Below are positions 15,513 through 23,800 of a stretch of DNA of 24,910 bases, one piece after another; within the stretch, counting starts at the first letter, position 1; each line of letters begins with the position of its first letter. The stretch lies in the NCBI GenBank assembly GCA_964474655.1, contig CAYYTU010000044.1, positions 1 through 24,910 of the forward strand. Direction: 5' to 3'. The position numbers and the translations under genes were made by a program. The notes below the pieces were generated by a model. That model ran no database searches. It saw only the letters and a list, made by a program, of their open reading frames with translations, and had not been told where the DNA came from. This stretch comes from CAYYTU01 sp964474655. GTDB taxonomy: Bacteria; Chloroflexota; Anaerolineae; B4-G1.

Positions 15513-16403
15513 CTAAGCACGCTCTGCGGTGTTGAGAGCGTTTTCGCTAGACGACCTGCTTCGAAATCCCATCACGTCCCACAAATCCTCGGCGTAAGTG
15601 CGAGTCAGCAGGCGTACGTTGCCCAGGCTGCTCACCTCCCGATCGACGATGACGACCAGGTAGTAAGTACCATCGCCCAGGAAGCGAATCAGCATATACG
15701 TATCGCCCGTCGTGACCAGATTGTCCGCCACGCGCCCGGCGTCGAGCTGATTCGACGTCCTCTCGACCAGTTTCATCACCAACGCGATCTGGGCCGCCGA
15801 CTCCTCCGCATCGTATGTCGAATCAACGGTATAGCTGGCCAAGGGGATGCCATCCATCCCGCCCACCTCGGCCGAAACAAAACCGGGGATCTCGTCGGCC
15901 ATCGCCTCCAGCAGCTCATTTAGACGCGCCACGCTCTCTTCGTTCGCCGGCTGGAACGCTGCCGCAGGCTCCTCCTCCCCGGTCCCCTCCGCCCACACCT
16001 CATCGCCCCACGCCCCATCGTCCCAGGCAAGTTCGGCATCGTCGCCGTCGTGGTCCCCTTCAGCCCCACCATTGTCCCTGGCAGCATCGTCGGCGCTCTG
16101 CTCGTCGATGCGCTGGATTCCTGACAGGACCAGATGTGACCAAGGGGCATCTACTGTGTGATCCGGCGGGGGCACGTCCATCTCCAGCTTGAAGGCCCCC
16201 TTTTCCCAAGTCAACAGGTCGTCCAGGACCTCCTCTCCCTCCTGCTCTCCCTTGACCATGTGCGCTATGTTGCCCGCGTCGAAGTAGATACAGGCGTCCT
16301 CATCCTCTTTACGCAAGGTGAGCCGCGCCTGATTGCCTTCGTTACAGTTGACCGAGATCAACGTCGTCAGTTCCATCTCCTGCAAGTCACCACTAACGGC
16401 CAT
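15513..16403 (-). CDS. DUF4388 (PATAN)-Roadblock/LC7 protein with acidic linker
   Basis: A 296-residue relative of the protein at 12770-13555. DUF4388 occupies about 1-97 (AVSGDLQEMELTTLISVNC, LLTWEKGAFKLEMD, APWSHLVLSGIQRID), then comes a very acidic linker (100-157), then a Roadblock/LC7 domain (about 158-280) and a short polar tail. Three tryptophans in the linker (W127, W132, W137) are exactly five residues apart in an otherwise Asp/Glu/Gly-rich stretch, which may be a docking motif. The start ATG has AGGGG eight bases upstream. The family role is unknown; by context it is a second candidate regulator of the MglA-like GTPase. About 130 bp separate it from the degenerate-receiver kinase and about 80 bp from the lone Roadblock gene upstream. 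Confidence 0.92.
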   Translation of the reverse strand: MAVSGDLQEMELTTLISVNCNEGNQARLTLRKEDEDACIYFDAGNIAHMVKGEQEGEEVLDDLLTWEKGAFKLEMDVPPPDHTVDAPWSHLVLSGIQRIDEQSADDAARDNGGAEGDHDGDDAELAWDDGAWGDEVWAEGTGEEEPAAAFQPANEESVARLNELLEAMADEIPGFVSAEVGGMDGIPLASYTVDSTYDAEESAAQIALVMKLVERTSNQLDAGRVADNLVTTGDTYMLIRFLGDGTYYLVVIVDREVSSLGNVRLLTRTYAEDLWDVMGFRSRSSSENALNTAERA

Positions 16404-16480
16404 ATCTCATCCCCTGTTCCTTATTTCACTCTCCGGCGAAGCCGAATTTCAACTTCTGCCAAGCGTCGCGCCGTTTCTCG

Positions 16481-16984
16481 CTAAACATCGTCTTCGCTCA
16501 AGACGATGTCGAGTTCGTCGGCCAGCAGCTTCTCGAAAGACTTGCTGATCACGGACTGTCTCTTGGACGTTTGCTCATTTTTAGCCTGTTCCATGATCGC
16601 GTTCAGCTCGTCCACCACGTTACGGGTCCACAGTCGAATCATCCCAATAGGAGTGGTATTGTCAAACACCGTCACGAGAATCATCTCCCCGCTCACGTCG
16701 GAGAGGTATACACTCTGCTGCACACCCTCGTGCAGAAGCAGCTTGAAGCGTGCTTCCTCCCCCACCAGACGGGCCATCTCTTTCGTCGCGGCCAGTTCGC
16801 CAGCGGCAAGCGCAGAAAGCGCTGCAGTATTGAAAAGATTATTACCGTTCCCCTGCTCTTCGATCAAGTGCCCCGTGATGTCGGCCAGCATGATGCACCG
16901 GGCCCGCGTCTCCCGCCGCATATCCTTTATGCACGCGCTGATCTTATCGAGCTGCTCCGATGATAGGTCTAATTTCTCAAGCAC
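16481..16984 (-). CDS. Single-domain Roadblock/LC7 protein
   Basis: About 167 residues. The Roadblock/LC7 domain spans about 8-130 (RARCIMLADITGHLIE, AALSALAAGELAATKEMARLVGE, LLHEGVQQSVYLSD), and a charged C-terminal tail ends in DELDIVLSEDDV. The RCxxL and HEG signatures place it with the Roadblock domains of the two REC-Roadblock proteins, so it looks like the same module without its receiver. Possible starts are GTG 16984 (AGGA eight bases upstream, used here) or TTG 16987; no ATG is suitably placed. It lies downstream of the MITE-like element and about 350 bp from the REC-Roadblock gene upstream. It could form mixed dimers with the fused Roadblock domains, since Roadblock proteins work as dimers. 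Confidence 0.88.
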   Translation of the reverse strand: MLEKLDLSSEQLDKISACIKDMRRETRARCIMLADITGHLIEEQGNGNNLFNTAALSALAAGELAATKEMARLVGEEARFKLLLHEGVQQSVYLSDVSGEMILVTVFDNTTPIGMIRLWTRNVVDELNAIMEQAKNEQTSKRQSVISKSFEKLLADELDIVLSEDDV

Positions 16985-16987
16985 CAA

Positions 16988-17333
16988 CCTGTTTCCTTTC
17001 TCCCCCTGATCTGTCGCTTCGTTCGGCTGCGTATGTTACACTCGCGATTCCTGCCGTGCTGACGAATCTTTCAGCCATATGGTGACGGGCTCTTGACGTT
17101 CGATAGAGCTAACGTTTAGCACCGCACATTCGTTATTCTGCTCCGGCGGCAATCTGTGCTCATCCGGTCGGCGTTTTGCCCTTTTCCTAACACTACAACG
17201 AGATTTCAACGAAGTTGATCCCTCGATAGTCATCCTGAGCCGTTCGGCTGAGCTCACGCCGAAGCCTGTCGAAGGATGATGACTGGGCGAAAATCGCACC
17301 CTTCGACAGGGTCGGCAAAGTCTCGTTGTAGTA
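16988..17333. other. Intergenic stretch with a MITE-like element
   Basis: A 346-bp space between the lone Roadblock gene and the stop codon of the REC-Roadblock gene. The right 141 bp are a nested inverted-repeat element (separate entry). The left part shows no convincing promoter or gene. The 109-codon frame through it (17036-17365) has a biased Arg/Ser composition and crosses the repeat, so it is not believed. Confidence 0.6.
17192..17332. repeat. MITE/REP-like nested inverted-repeat element
   Basis: Terminal 12-bp perfect inverted repeats ACTACAACGAGA (17192-17203) and TCTCGTTGTAGT (17321-17332) enclose 141 bp. Inside are a second dyad, TCATCCT (17230-17236) with AGGATGA (17273-17279), and a third, CCTGTCGAAGG (17265-17275) with CCTTCGACAGG (17300-17310). 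The whole can fold on itself, and there is no ORF of its own. The CCTTCGACAGG-type core is typical of short dispersed intergenic repeats. One end sits one base from the TAG (17334-17336) of the REC-Roadblock gene, so the insertion may have formed or trimmed that 3' end. Its RNA could also act as a terminator or stability element. Confidence 0.65.
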
Positions 17334-18317
17334 CTACTCCTGCTCACACCACTCTTCGGGGACAAGTCCAGCCGAGGCAGCCTCGTCCATCCCCATCAGA
17401 CCGCCATCTTCACCTTCACATTCGGAACCGTTACTATCTTCGTCAAATAGGTCATTGAGCGCATCGTCCAGGCCCTGGGTCAAATCACCCACGCCATCCT
17501 TCGATTGCATCGAAAGTTCTCGTTCCAGTAGCGGGCCGATTTCACCGGCTGCCTGTTTGGTGTAGAACCAGACTGTACCGGCCTTGCGATCCGAATCGGT
17601 AATCACGGCCAGCAGCAGATCGTCTTCCAGGTCGTGAGCATAGATATTGTAATCTGTACCCTCGTGATAGCTGGATTTGAAGACGGAGCCGCTGCCCAGC
17701 AGTTTGGCCAGCTCGGCCGCCGCCATAAAATTGGCCGCCACCAGCGCGCTCAAGTTCGATATCTCCAGATGCTCAGTGGCGCCAGCCACCTCTATCGGAT
17801 AGCCACCGGAGCTCAAAAGGAGGACACAACGCGCTTGCGTATCGGCCCGCAAATCCTCCAACATGTCTCTCACCAGCGGCTCGTCAACCGTGATATCGCC
17901 AGAGCGATAGGGGTCGTCATCATCACTCGTATGCTCGACCGCCTTTTCGACGATGCCCCGAATCTGCTCCATAGTGAATGGTTTATCCAGGTAACCGCTT
18001 AACTCCAGGTGACCGACCGTCTCCCGCAGCTCGCTGGTCCCATACGCCGTCATCAGCACCACTTGCGTCTCTGGCGAGACCGCGTTGATGCCCCGCACCA
18101 GATCGAGACCACTCATGCCGGGCATCTTGTAATCGGTGATCACCAGCTGATAATTCTCTTGCCGTACCCTCTCCAAGGCTTCATCGCCACTGGCGGCCGT
18201 CTCTACGATGTAGTCGCTATCCACCTTTTGGAGGCTTTCCGCCAGAATTGTGGCTACCGTCCGATCATCATCCACAATCAACATCTGTGTTTTACGCATA
18301 TCTTCTGTCATACTCAT
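17334..18317 (-). CDS. Response regulator fused to Roadblock/LC7 domain (REC-Roadblock)
   Basis: A 327-residue protein. The receiver (10-128) has D16-D18, phospho-acceptor D62 in ITDYKMP, T90 and K112, so it should be active. An acidic linker (DDDD at about 132-135) leads to the Roadblock/LC7 domain (about 147-265; QARCVLLLSSGGYPIE, LSALVAANFMAAAELAKLLG, SSYHEGTDYNIYAHD). A long acidic tail follows, with LDDALNDLFDED and MDEAASAGLV. The receiver resembles the receiver of the hybrid kinase just upstream (both with TDYKMP and TAYG), suggesting a shared origin or shared donor. ATG 18317 has AAGGA at 5-base spacing; an ATG two codons later is also possible. By analogy with its sister at 10286-11341, it could link phosphorylation to the MglA-like GTPase. 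The last codon adjoins the MITE-like repeat. Confidence 0.93.
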   Translation of the reverse strand: MSMTEDMRKTQMLIVDDDRTVATILAESLQKVDSDYIVETAASGDEALERVRQENYQLVITDYKMPGMSGLDLVRGINAVSPETQVVLMTAYGTSELRETVGHLELSGYLDKPFTMEQIRGIVEKAVEHTSDDDDPYRSGDITVDEPLVRDMLEDLRADTQARCVLLLSSGGYPIEVAGATEHLEISNLSALVAANFMAAAELAKLLGSGSVFKSSYHEGTDYNIYAHDLEDDLLLAVITDSDRKAGTVWFYTKQAAGEIGPLLERELSMQSKDGVGDLTQGLDDALNDLFDEDSNGSECEGEDGGLMGMDEAASAGLVPEEWCEQE

Positions 18318-18449
18318 CCCCTTCCTTATGTACCGTGGTAAGGCTATCTCGGACCTGAAAAGGGTTTTCTCACATCACCTGTTCCGATGAGATCGCCGCA
18401 GGCCTGTCGGCCGACTCGACATAACAAACGATGGTTTCTTTCCATAACA

Positions 18450-19628
18450 TCATTCGTGCTTGTCGCGATGGGACTTGAACCGTCCCAGTGCCTCCAGCGT
18501 GACCTCACGAATGTCGGCCAGGCGCACCGGCTTATCCATGATGCGCTGGATGGACGATTCGGAAGCTTGTTCGCGCAACATATCATCGCCATAGGCGGTG
18601 ACCATAATGATCACTGTCTCCGGGTATAGATCCCGAATCTTGGCCGCCAGATCGATTCCGTTGGTATCCGGCATCTTATAATCCGTGATCAGAAGGTCAA
18701 ATGGCTGCTCTTCAAAGAGATCCAACGCCTCGGCGGCGTTGGTCACCGCGCTCACCTCGCAGTTTGGAAGGCTGGATAATGCCTCGCTCAGCGTCAAGGC
18801 CACAAATTCCTCATCGTCCACGATCAATACATGCTGCAAGATAGTTTCCCCTTCAGCGGCGTGTTCCACCTCGTCGCCGGATGTCATCGCGGGAAGCCGG
18901 ACAGTGAATCGACTGCCTTGCCCAGGCTGGCTCGCCACCTCGATCCGGCCCTGGTGTGCTTCTACCACAGCTCTGACGACGGTCAAGCCCAACCCTAACC
19001 CGCCATACCGACGTGTTGTCGAACCATCCACCTGATAGAAACCAGAGAAGATATGTTCCAGCTCAGATTCCTCAATACCAATCCCGGTATCGGAGACCGA
19101 GACGGAGACCCAGGCGGGATCGGCCTCGAGCTCCACCAGGATCTTTCCTCCCTCTGGCGTGAACTTGATCGCGTTTTCCAACAGACAATCGACGACTTGC
19201 TCCAGGTGATAAGAATCTCCCAGCAAGGAGGGTGGGTCGCGCTCCATAGATAGCTGCAAGTTGAGACCTTTTTCTAAGGCGACTGATCGATATGCATCCA
19301 CAGCCTCCGCCACGATCTGGTCCAGCGCAACGGGTTCTTGAACGTCCCCGCTGCCTTCAATGGCCAACAAAATCCCGATACGCTCCACCAGGGTGCGCAA
19401 TTCGTCGGCCCGGCTGGCAATAACGCTAACCGCCTCCTCCTGCTCTGGAGCCAGTGCACCCAGATCGCCATCGCGCAACAGGCTGACGTACCCTTGCACG
19501 ATCTGCAAGGGCGTCCGCAGCTCGTGGGAGACATTCTGGATGAACTGGGTCTGGAGATTCTCCAGCTCTTCACTATCGGAAGGCTGGTCGGTTGGCAAAG
19601 TTATCTGAGCAGATGGTGGATAATTCAT
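18450..19628 (-). CDS. Hybrid histidine kinase (HisKA-HATPase-REC), no sensor domain
   Basis: A 392-residue soluble hybrid kinase. After about 22 polar residues comes HisKA with H35 in SHELRTPLQ, a HATPase domain (N152, DTGIGI 180-185, GLGLGL) and a C-terminal receiver (265-385; D271/D272, phospho-acceptor D316 in ITDYKMP, T344, K366). It has no transmembrane or PAS/GAF segment, so input must come from a binding partner; the protoglobin or ODP protein of the same operon is a candidate (inference). The C-terminal receiver is similar to that of the REC-Roadblock protein 130 bp downstream, its probable relay partner. The ATG at 19628 follows GGGGAAGATCA. It appears to be the first gene of the ten-gene unit, about 95 bases from an extended -10 promoter. 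Confidence 0.94.
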   Translation of the reverse strand: MNYPPSAQITLPTDQPSDSEELENLQTQFIQNVSHELRTPLQIVQGYVSLLRDGDLGALAPEQEEAVSVIASRADELRTLVERIGILLAIEGSGDVQEPVALDQIVAEAVDAYRSVALEKGLNLQLSMERDPPSLLGDSYHLEQVVDCLLENAIKFTPEGGKILVELEADPAWVSVSVSDTGIGIEESELEHIFSGFYQVDGSTTRRYGGLGLGLTVVRAVVEAHQGRIEVASQPGQGSRFTVRLPAMTSGDEVEHAAEGETILQHVLIVDDEEFVALTLSEALSSLPNCEVSAVTNAAEALDLFEEQPFDLLITDYKMPDTNGIDLAAKIRDLYPETVIIMVTAYGDDMLREQASESSIQRIMDKPVRLADIREVTLEALGRFKSHRDKHE

Positions 19629-19672
19629 TGATCTTCCCCAATTTCACTTGGATCGACAATCTGTGCAGGCCC

Positions 19673-19712
19673 GAAAGCTTTCGAGAGGTTGTGCCAGGTC
19701 CGTCCAGAGTCC
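19673..19712. promoter_or_regulatory. Shared GAAAGCTTTCG + GTCCAGAGTCC motif pair in the leader
   Basis: The leader of the hybrid kinase contains GAAAGCTTTCG (19673-19683) and GTCCAGAGTCC (19702-19712), 18 bases apart. The same palindrome and a one-mismatch copy of the second motif occur at 105-115 and 135-145 near the left end, 19 bases apart. It could be a small dispersed regulatory site; chance is not excluded. Confidence 0.3.
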
Positions 19713-19730
19713 GATCGCATATGGCTATCT

Positions 19731-19739
19731 ATTATACCA
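19731..19739 (-). promoter_or_regulatory. Extended -10 promoter of the hybrid kinase / MglA unit
   Basis: The minus strand reads TGGTATAAT (19739-19731): a perfect TATAAT with the TGn extension. No good -35 lies 16-18 bases upstream, as is common when the extended -10 is present. The predicted start of transcription is near 19724, giving a leader of about 95 nt before the hybrid kinase. Confidence 0.6.
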
Positions 19740-19763
19740 GATATTCAAGGTCATAAGGTTGAG

Positions 19764-19778
19764 GTTTTGTAACAAAAC
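19764..19778. promoter_or_regulatory. Palindromic operator-like site upstream of the -10
   Basis: GTTTTGT and ACAAAAC flank a single base (GTTTTGTAACAAAAC). The site is centred about 47 bp upstream of the predicted transcription start, where an activator or the missing -35 function would act. An adjacent small dyad (AACTG, CAGTT) follows at 19776-19788. The binding protein is unknown; the OmpR-type regulator encoded next door is a candidate. Confidence 0.4.
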
Positions 19779-20035
19779 TGCAACAGTTTCATTCAACCTG
19801 TGGCTCCTTGAGGGTTGATGAGCCACTCGAAAGCACATACGAGGCAAGCACACATGACGCTATCACGTTTCTGGCGTAGTCTCGGCCGGCCCTATGGCTT
19901 GCGGAAGATTCGAGAAGGCGTCTTGTATATTGATACGGAAAGAAGAGAGGGATGAGAAGACCTCTTCGCCACACAGAAATGTCTTCAATCCCTTACATCG
20001 GGGAGGACTCACACCATCGCACGCAGGAGACGCCG

Positions 20036-20848
20036 TCACGCGTCGATCTTATAACCGACGCCGTGCACCGTCTGCACAACTTCCGTCCGTCCGGTAGCCT
20101 CTTCTATCTTCTGCCGAATGCGATAGATGTGCGAGCGCACGACGTTACTCGCATCGCGCGGGTCGCTCTCATAGCCGTGCACCTCCCGCACCAGCTCCTC
20201 CGGTGAGATGACACGGGGGTGCTCGCTGACTAGATAAGCCAGCAGGTCAAACTCGGTCGGGCTCAGCTCCAGCAGCTCGCCATCAAGCGTGATCACATGA
20301 CGAGCGGAATCGACGATCAGCCCTTCCCGCTGCAAGAAGCGCCCTTGCTTCTTATCGGCTTGATCGGAATCAACCGATAACACATCAGAGACCGCCACGC
20401 CGGTGGAGCGAATATTCTCCAGGTTGCTCACCAAACTCCGCTCCAGCTGACGGAGAACCTCGCGCCGCTGCAACTTATTCTGACGCTCAATCAATCCACT
20501 TCGCACACTCTCACGGAGATCCACCGTCTTGCAGGGCTTGAAAAGGTAGTCGTGTGCCCCATGACGCAAAGCCTCAACCGCGGTCTCCAGCGAAGCGTGA
20601 GCCGTGAGCACGATGTAGATCATGTCCGGCGCCTTTTCGCGCAGCTTCTGCAATACCTCCAGCCCATCCATCCCCTCCAGCCGCAAGTCGATCAGCGCCA
20701 GATCGAACGTATGATTCGCGTTGGCCCGTAGCGCCTCCTCGCCGTTTTCCACGCCCACCACCAGATGACCATCCCGCTTGAGCATCTCCTCCAGCGCAAA
20801 ACGGACCGCTCGATCATCATCCACCACTAAGATATTAGCTTCAATCAT
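20036..20848 (-). CDS. OmpR/PhoB-family response regulator, DNA-binding
   Basis: A 270-residue two-domain regulator. The receiver (3-120) has D10-D12, phospho-acceptor D54, T82 and K104. A linker (about 121-170) includes a helical stretch rich in Arg and Leu. The C-terminal winged helix (about 172-268) has ELSPTEFDLLAYLVSEHPRV, the recognition-helix region SNVVRSHIYRIRQKI and the terminal VHGVGYKI hairpin. It is the only protein in the window that should bind DNA, so it probably provides transcriptional output, perhaps for the dyads at 19764 and 24181 (inference). It overlaps the 1071-residue kinase by 8 bp and is surely its cognate regulator. The ATG at 20848 has GAGG about eight bases upstream. 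Confidence 0.96.
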   Translation of the reverse strand: MIEANILVVDDDRAVRFALEEMLKRDGHLVVGVENGEEALRANANHTFDLALIDLRLEGMDGLEVLQKLREKAPDMIYIVLTAHASLETAVEALRHGAHDYLFKPCKTVDLRESVRSGLIERQNKLQRREVLRQLERSLVSNLENIRSTGVAVSDVLSVDSDQADKKQGRFLQREGLIVDSARHVITLDGELLELSPTEFDLLAYLVSEHPRVISPEELVREVHGYESDPRDASNVVRSHIYRIRQKIEEATGRTEVVQTVHGVGYKIDA

Positions 20849-23800
20849 TCCTCTTTACCTCTACCACTTGTTCCACCGGAAGCAGAATAGAAAAAATCGT
20901 CCCTTTCCCCTTCTCACTTTCGACCAAAATCTCTCCTTTGTGAGACCGAACGATGTTGAAGCTGATCGATAACCCCAGGCCAGAGCCGTGATCCTTGGTG
21001 GTGAAGAACGGCTCAAACAGCCGCTCTTGGATATCCGGCGACATCCCCACGCCCGTGTCCTGGAAATCGATCCGGGCCGCCGCTACCGGCGGATGCCCCT
21101 CTTCCACCCGCATTTGATCGGGCCTGGTCATCACGCGCAGAGTGCCCCCTTCCGGCATCGCGTCGATTGCATTGATGATCATATTCAAGAAGACTTGCTT
21201 AAGGTGATCAGCGTTCGCCTCCACCAGAGGCAAATCTGGGAACCAGTCACGTTCCACGCTTACATCGGCATGCTGAAGCTGCTTGTTGGCCAAGGTCAGC
21301 ACGCCGTCTAACACCTCGTGCACGTCCGTGGGCTCGAACTTCTTGCTCGACGGACGATAGAAATCGCGCATACGACGCACGATGCCGGAGATACGCTCGA
21401 TCTCCGTCTCCGCGATCCCCAGATACCGTTCCAGCTTCTCCTCGCGTTTCTCGCTCTGGATTTCCTCATCGACCAGGGTGAGGCAGCCCTGCACGGCCTG
21501 GAGCGGGTTGTTGATTTCGTGCGCGATTGAGGCCGCCAGCCGCCCCAGCGCCGACATCTTCTCGGCGTGGATCAGCTGGGCCTGGGTCTCCTCACGCTCG
21601 CGCAACAGACGCTTCTGCTCGTTATAGAGCCGGGCGTTCTCCAATGCCACCGTCAGCGTCGAGCCCAAGGTCTGGAGGATATGAAGGTCATCGCGATCAT
21701 AGGCCGCCTCCTCCTCGCTGAGCACCGCGATAAGCCCTCGGACCCCCTCAGGCGTGAGCATTGGCGACGCCATCACCGAACGCGCATCTACCTCCAGATA
21801 CTGATCGGCCTTTTGTGGGAACCGCGGATCCGACCGCCCATCCTCCAGCAGGAGCGGCTGCTGACGTTTCACCAACCACTCGACCAGCCCGCTGTCGGCC
21901 GACATACAGGGCGGCGATTCGTACAACGTCTCTCCTCCCGACGCCGTCTGGACGAAGCAAAAATCATCCATCTCAAGATCGGTCTGGAGGAGGAACATCC
22001 CGTCGGCCTGGAAGAGACGCCGCACGTGGGAAGCAGCCTCCCTGACCACTTCATCGTAATCAAGGGTGGAGGTCAGCGCCAGCCCAATCTCGTTCAACAA
22101 GGCCAGCTCCTCGGCCCGGGCCTGCGTATCCGCGTAGAGACGCGCATTCTCAATCGCCGTGGCGGCGATGGAGGCCACCGCCTCCAGCAAGTTCAAGTCC
22201 TCGTCGTTGAAGTCGCCCGTATGTTTGTTGACCACCTCAATCACACCGGTGACGCGATCCTGATGCTCGAGCGGGGCGCACAGCAGCGAATGGGTCTCGA
22301 AACCCGTCTCTTCGTCGATGCCCGAATACCAGCGCGAGTCCTTGCTCACGTCATTCACGTAGATTGCCTGACGGTTTCTGAACGTCCAATCGGCCAGCCC
22401 CTGTCCCGGTTCGAGAGAACGGCCCACCAGCCTGGTTGTATCCTTGCTCGTGGTCACGGCGAACCTCAGGCTCTTGCTCCGCCCGCTGCGCAAAAGAATC
22501 GAGCCCTCGGCCGCTCCCAACGCCTCACAGGTCATATCCAGAACGCGGCACAAGATCGTATCCAGGTCAAGCGAGGAGACGGCCGCGCTGCTGATGGCGT
22601 TCAGCCGTGCCAGACGCTCCGACTTCATCTGACTGGCCTGAAAGAGCCAGGCGTTCTGCATCGCGTCCCCCACGCGATTCATCGCCGTCTGCACCAAGAC
22701 CCGGTCTTCCTCCGTGAAAGGCCGCTGAGAAGAGCGACCTCCGACCGCCAGAAGAGCGACCACGTCGTCCTCATCCCGGATCGGAGTGATCAGGCCAGGG
22801 GAATGCCAGCGGTCGGCCAACTTTCGATGCCCACGGGGGCAAAGGTTCACCAGATCCTCGCTGGTCAAATCAATCGGCTTCCGCTTCTCCTCCCAGCGCA
22901 GCAAAAGATCCTCTAATCTCTCCTCCTCGTCCTCCTCCAGCGACATATCAACCCAACCGCGACCAAGCACAAAGGCACGCACCGGACTTCCCGAATGAGG
23001 CGAGAGATGGAACAACACCCCCATAGAAGTATCCAGCGCAGCCGCAACGTGTTCCAGCGTGGTCTCCGCCACCTCATCCGGGTCCAGGGTGGACGCCAGG
23101 GCCTCATCCAGGTCGCTGAGCACCTGCAGGCGGTCCACCTGCCGGGCCGAGCGGTAGAGACGAGCGTTTTCCATCGCCACCGCGATCTGATCGGCCAGCG
23201 TCTCCATCACCATCTTGTCGTTCTCATCAAAGGCGTCGAGCTCGGGGTGTTGAACATCGATCACGCCGGTGACCTCGCCACCAATAATGATGGGCACGCT
23301 CAGCTCAGAAAGAGTCTCGATTCTCGCGGGGCGAGGATTGAAGTAACGCGAATCCTGCCGCACGTCGTTGACCAGCAACGTTTCCCCGTGAAGAGCGGCC
23401 CAACCGACCATCCCCTGCCCCAGTTCGACCTGGGAATCCTCCAACAAGATGTCGCTGAGTGCGCCAACGCTGGCTCGAACGGTCAACTCGTCGCCCCCCC
23501 GCTCATTCAAGGTCAGAATAGCGATGTTGTAATACCCAAAAGTCTCTTGCATCATCCGGGCCGCCCGCTCCAGGAGTCTCTCCCAATCCAGCACGGAGAC
23601 GATCCGCCCACCGATGTCGTTCAAGAGCGCCAGCTCGGCCGCCCGCCGTTTGAGCATCTTCTCCGTCCGGTGACGCTCAATCGCATACCGGATGGAACGT
23701 CCCAACAGCCTGCTATCCACCTCTCCTTTGACGAGATAATCCTGGGCTCCCTTGCGCACCGCCTCCAGGGCCAGCGATTCGTCGTCGAGGCCGCTCAACA

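Larger units (their letters stand above)
19629..20035. other. Intergenic region carrying the promoter of the MglA/Roadblock unit
   Basis: A 407-bp gap between the OmpR-type regulator and the hybrid kinase. It holds the extended -10 promoter, a 15-bp palindrome and a GAAAGCTTTCG/GTCCAGAGTCC pair (entries below). In 19800-20035 I see no convincing gene or strong terminator. Confidence 0.6.

Noticed and set aside
17036..17365. Minus-strand open frame of 109 codons
   Set aside because: It runs through the MITE-like repeat and into the REC-Roadblock 3' end in another frame. Composition is not protein-like and no ribosome site is seen.
18396..18415. GC-rich dyad including GTCGGCCGAC, as a terminator between the hybrid kinase and REC-Roadblock genes
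   Set aside because: No T-run on either side and only a short self-complementary core; not enough to call termination inside the unit.
19789..19974. Minus-strand open frame of 61 codons in the intergenic region
   Set aside because: No ribosome site, no motif; probably chance.
21567..22916. Plus-strand open frame of 449 codons
   Set aside because: Antisense to GAF2-GAF4 of the REC-GAFx4 kinase; shadow composition (Arg, His, Gln, Leu).
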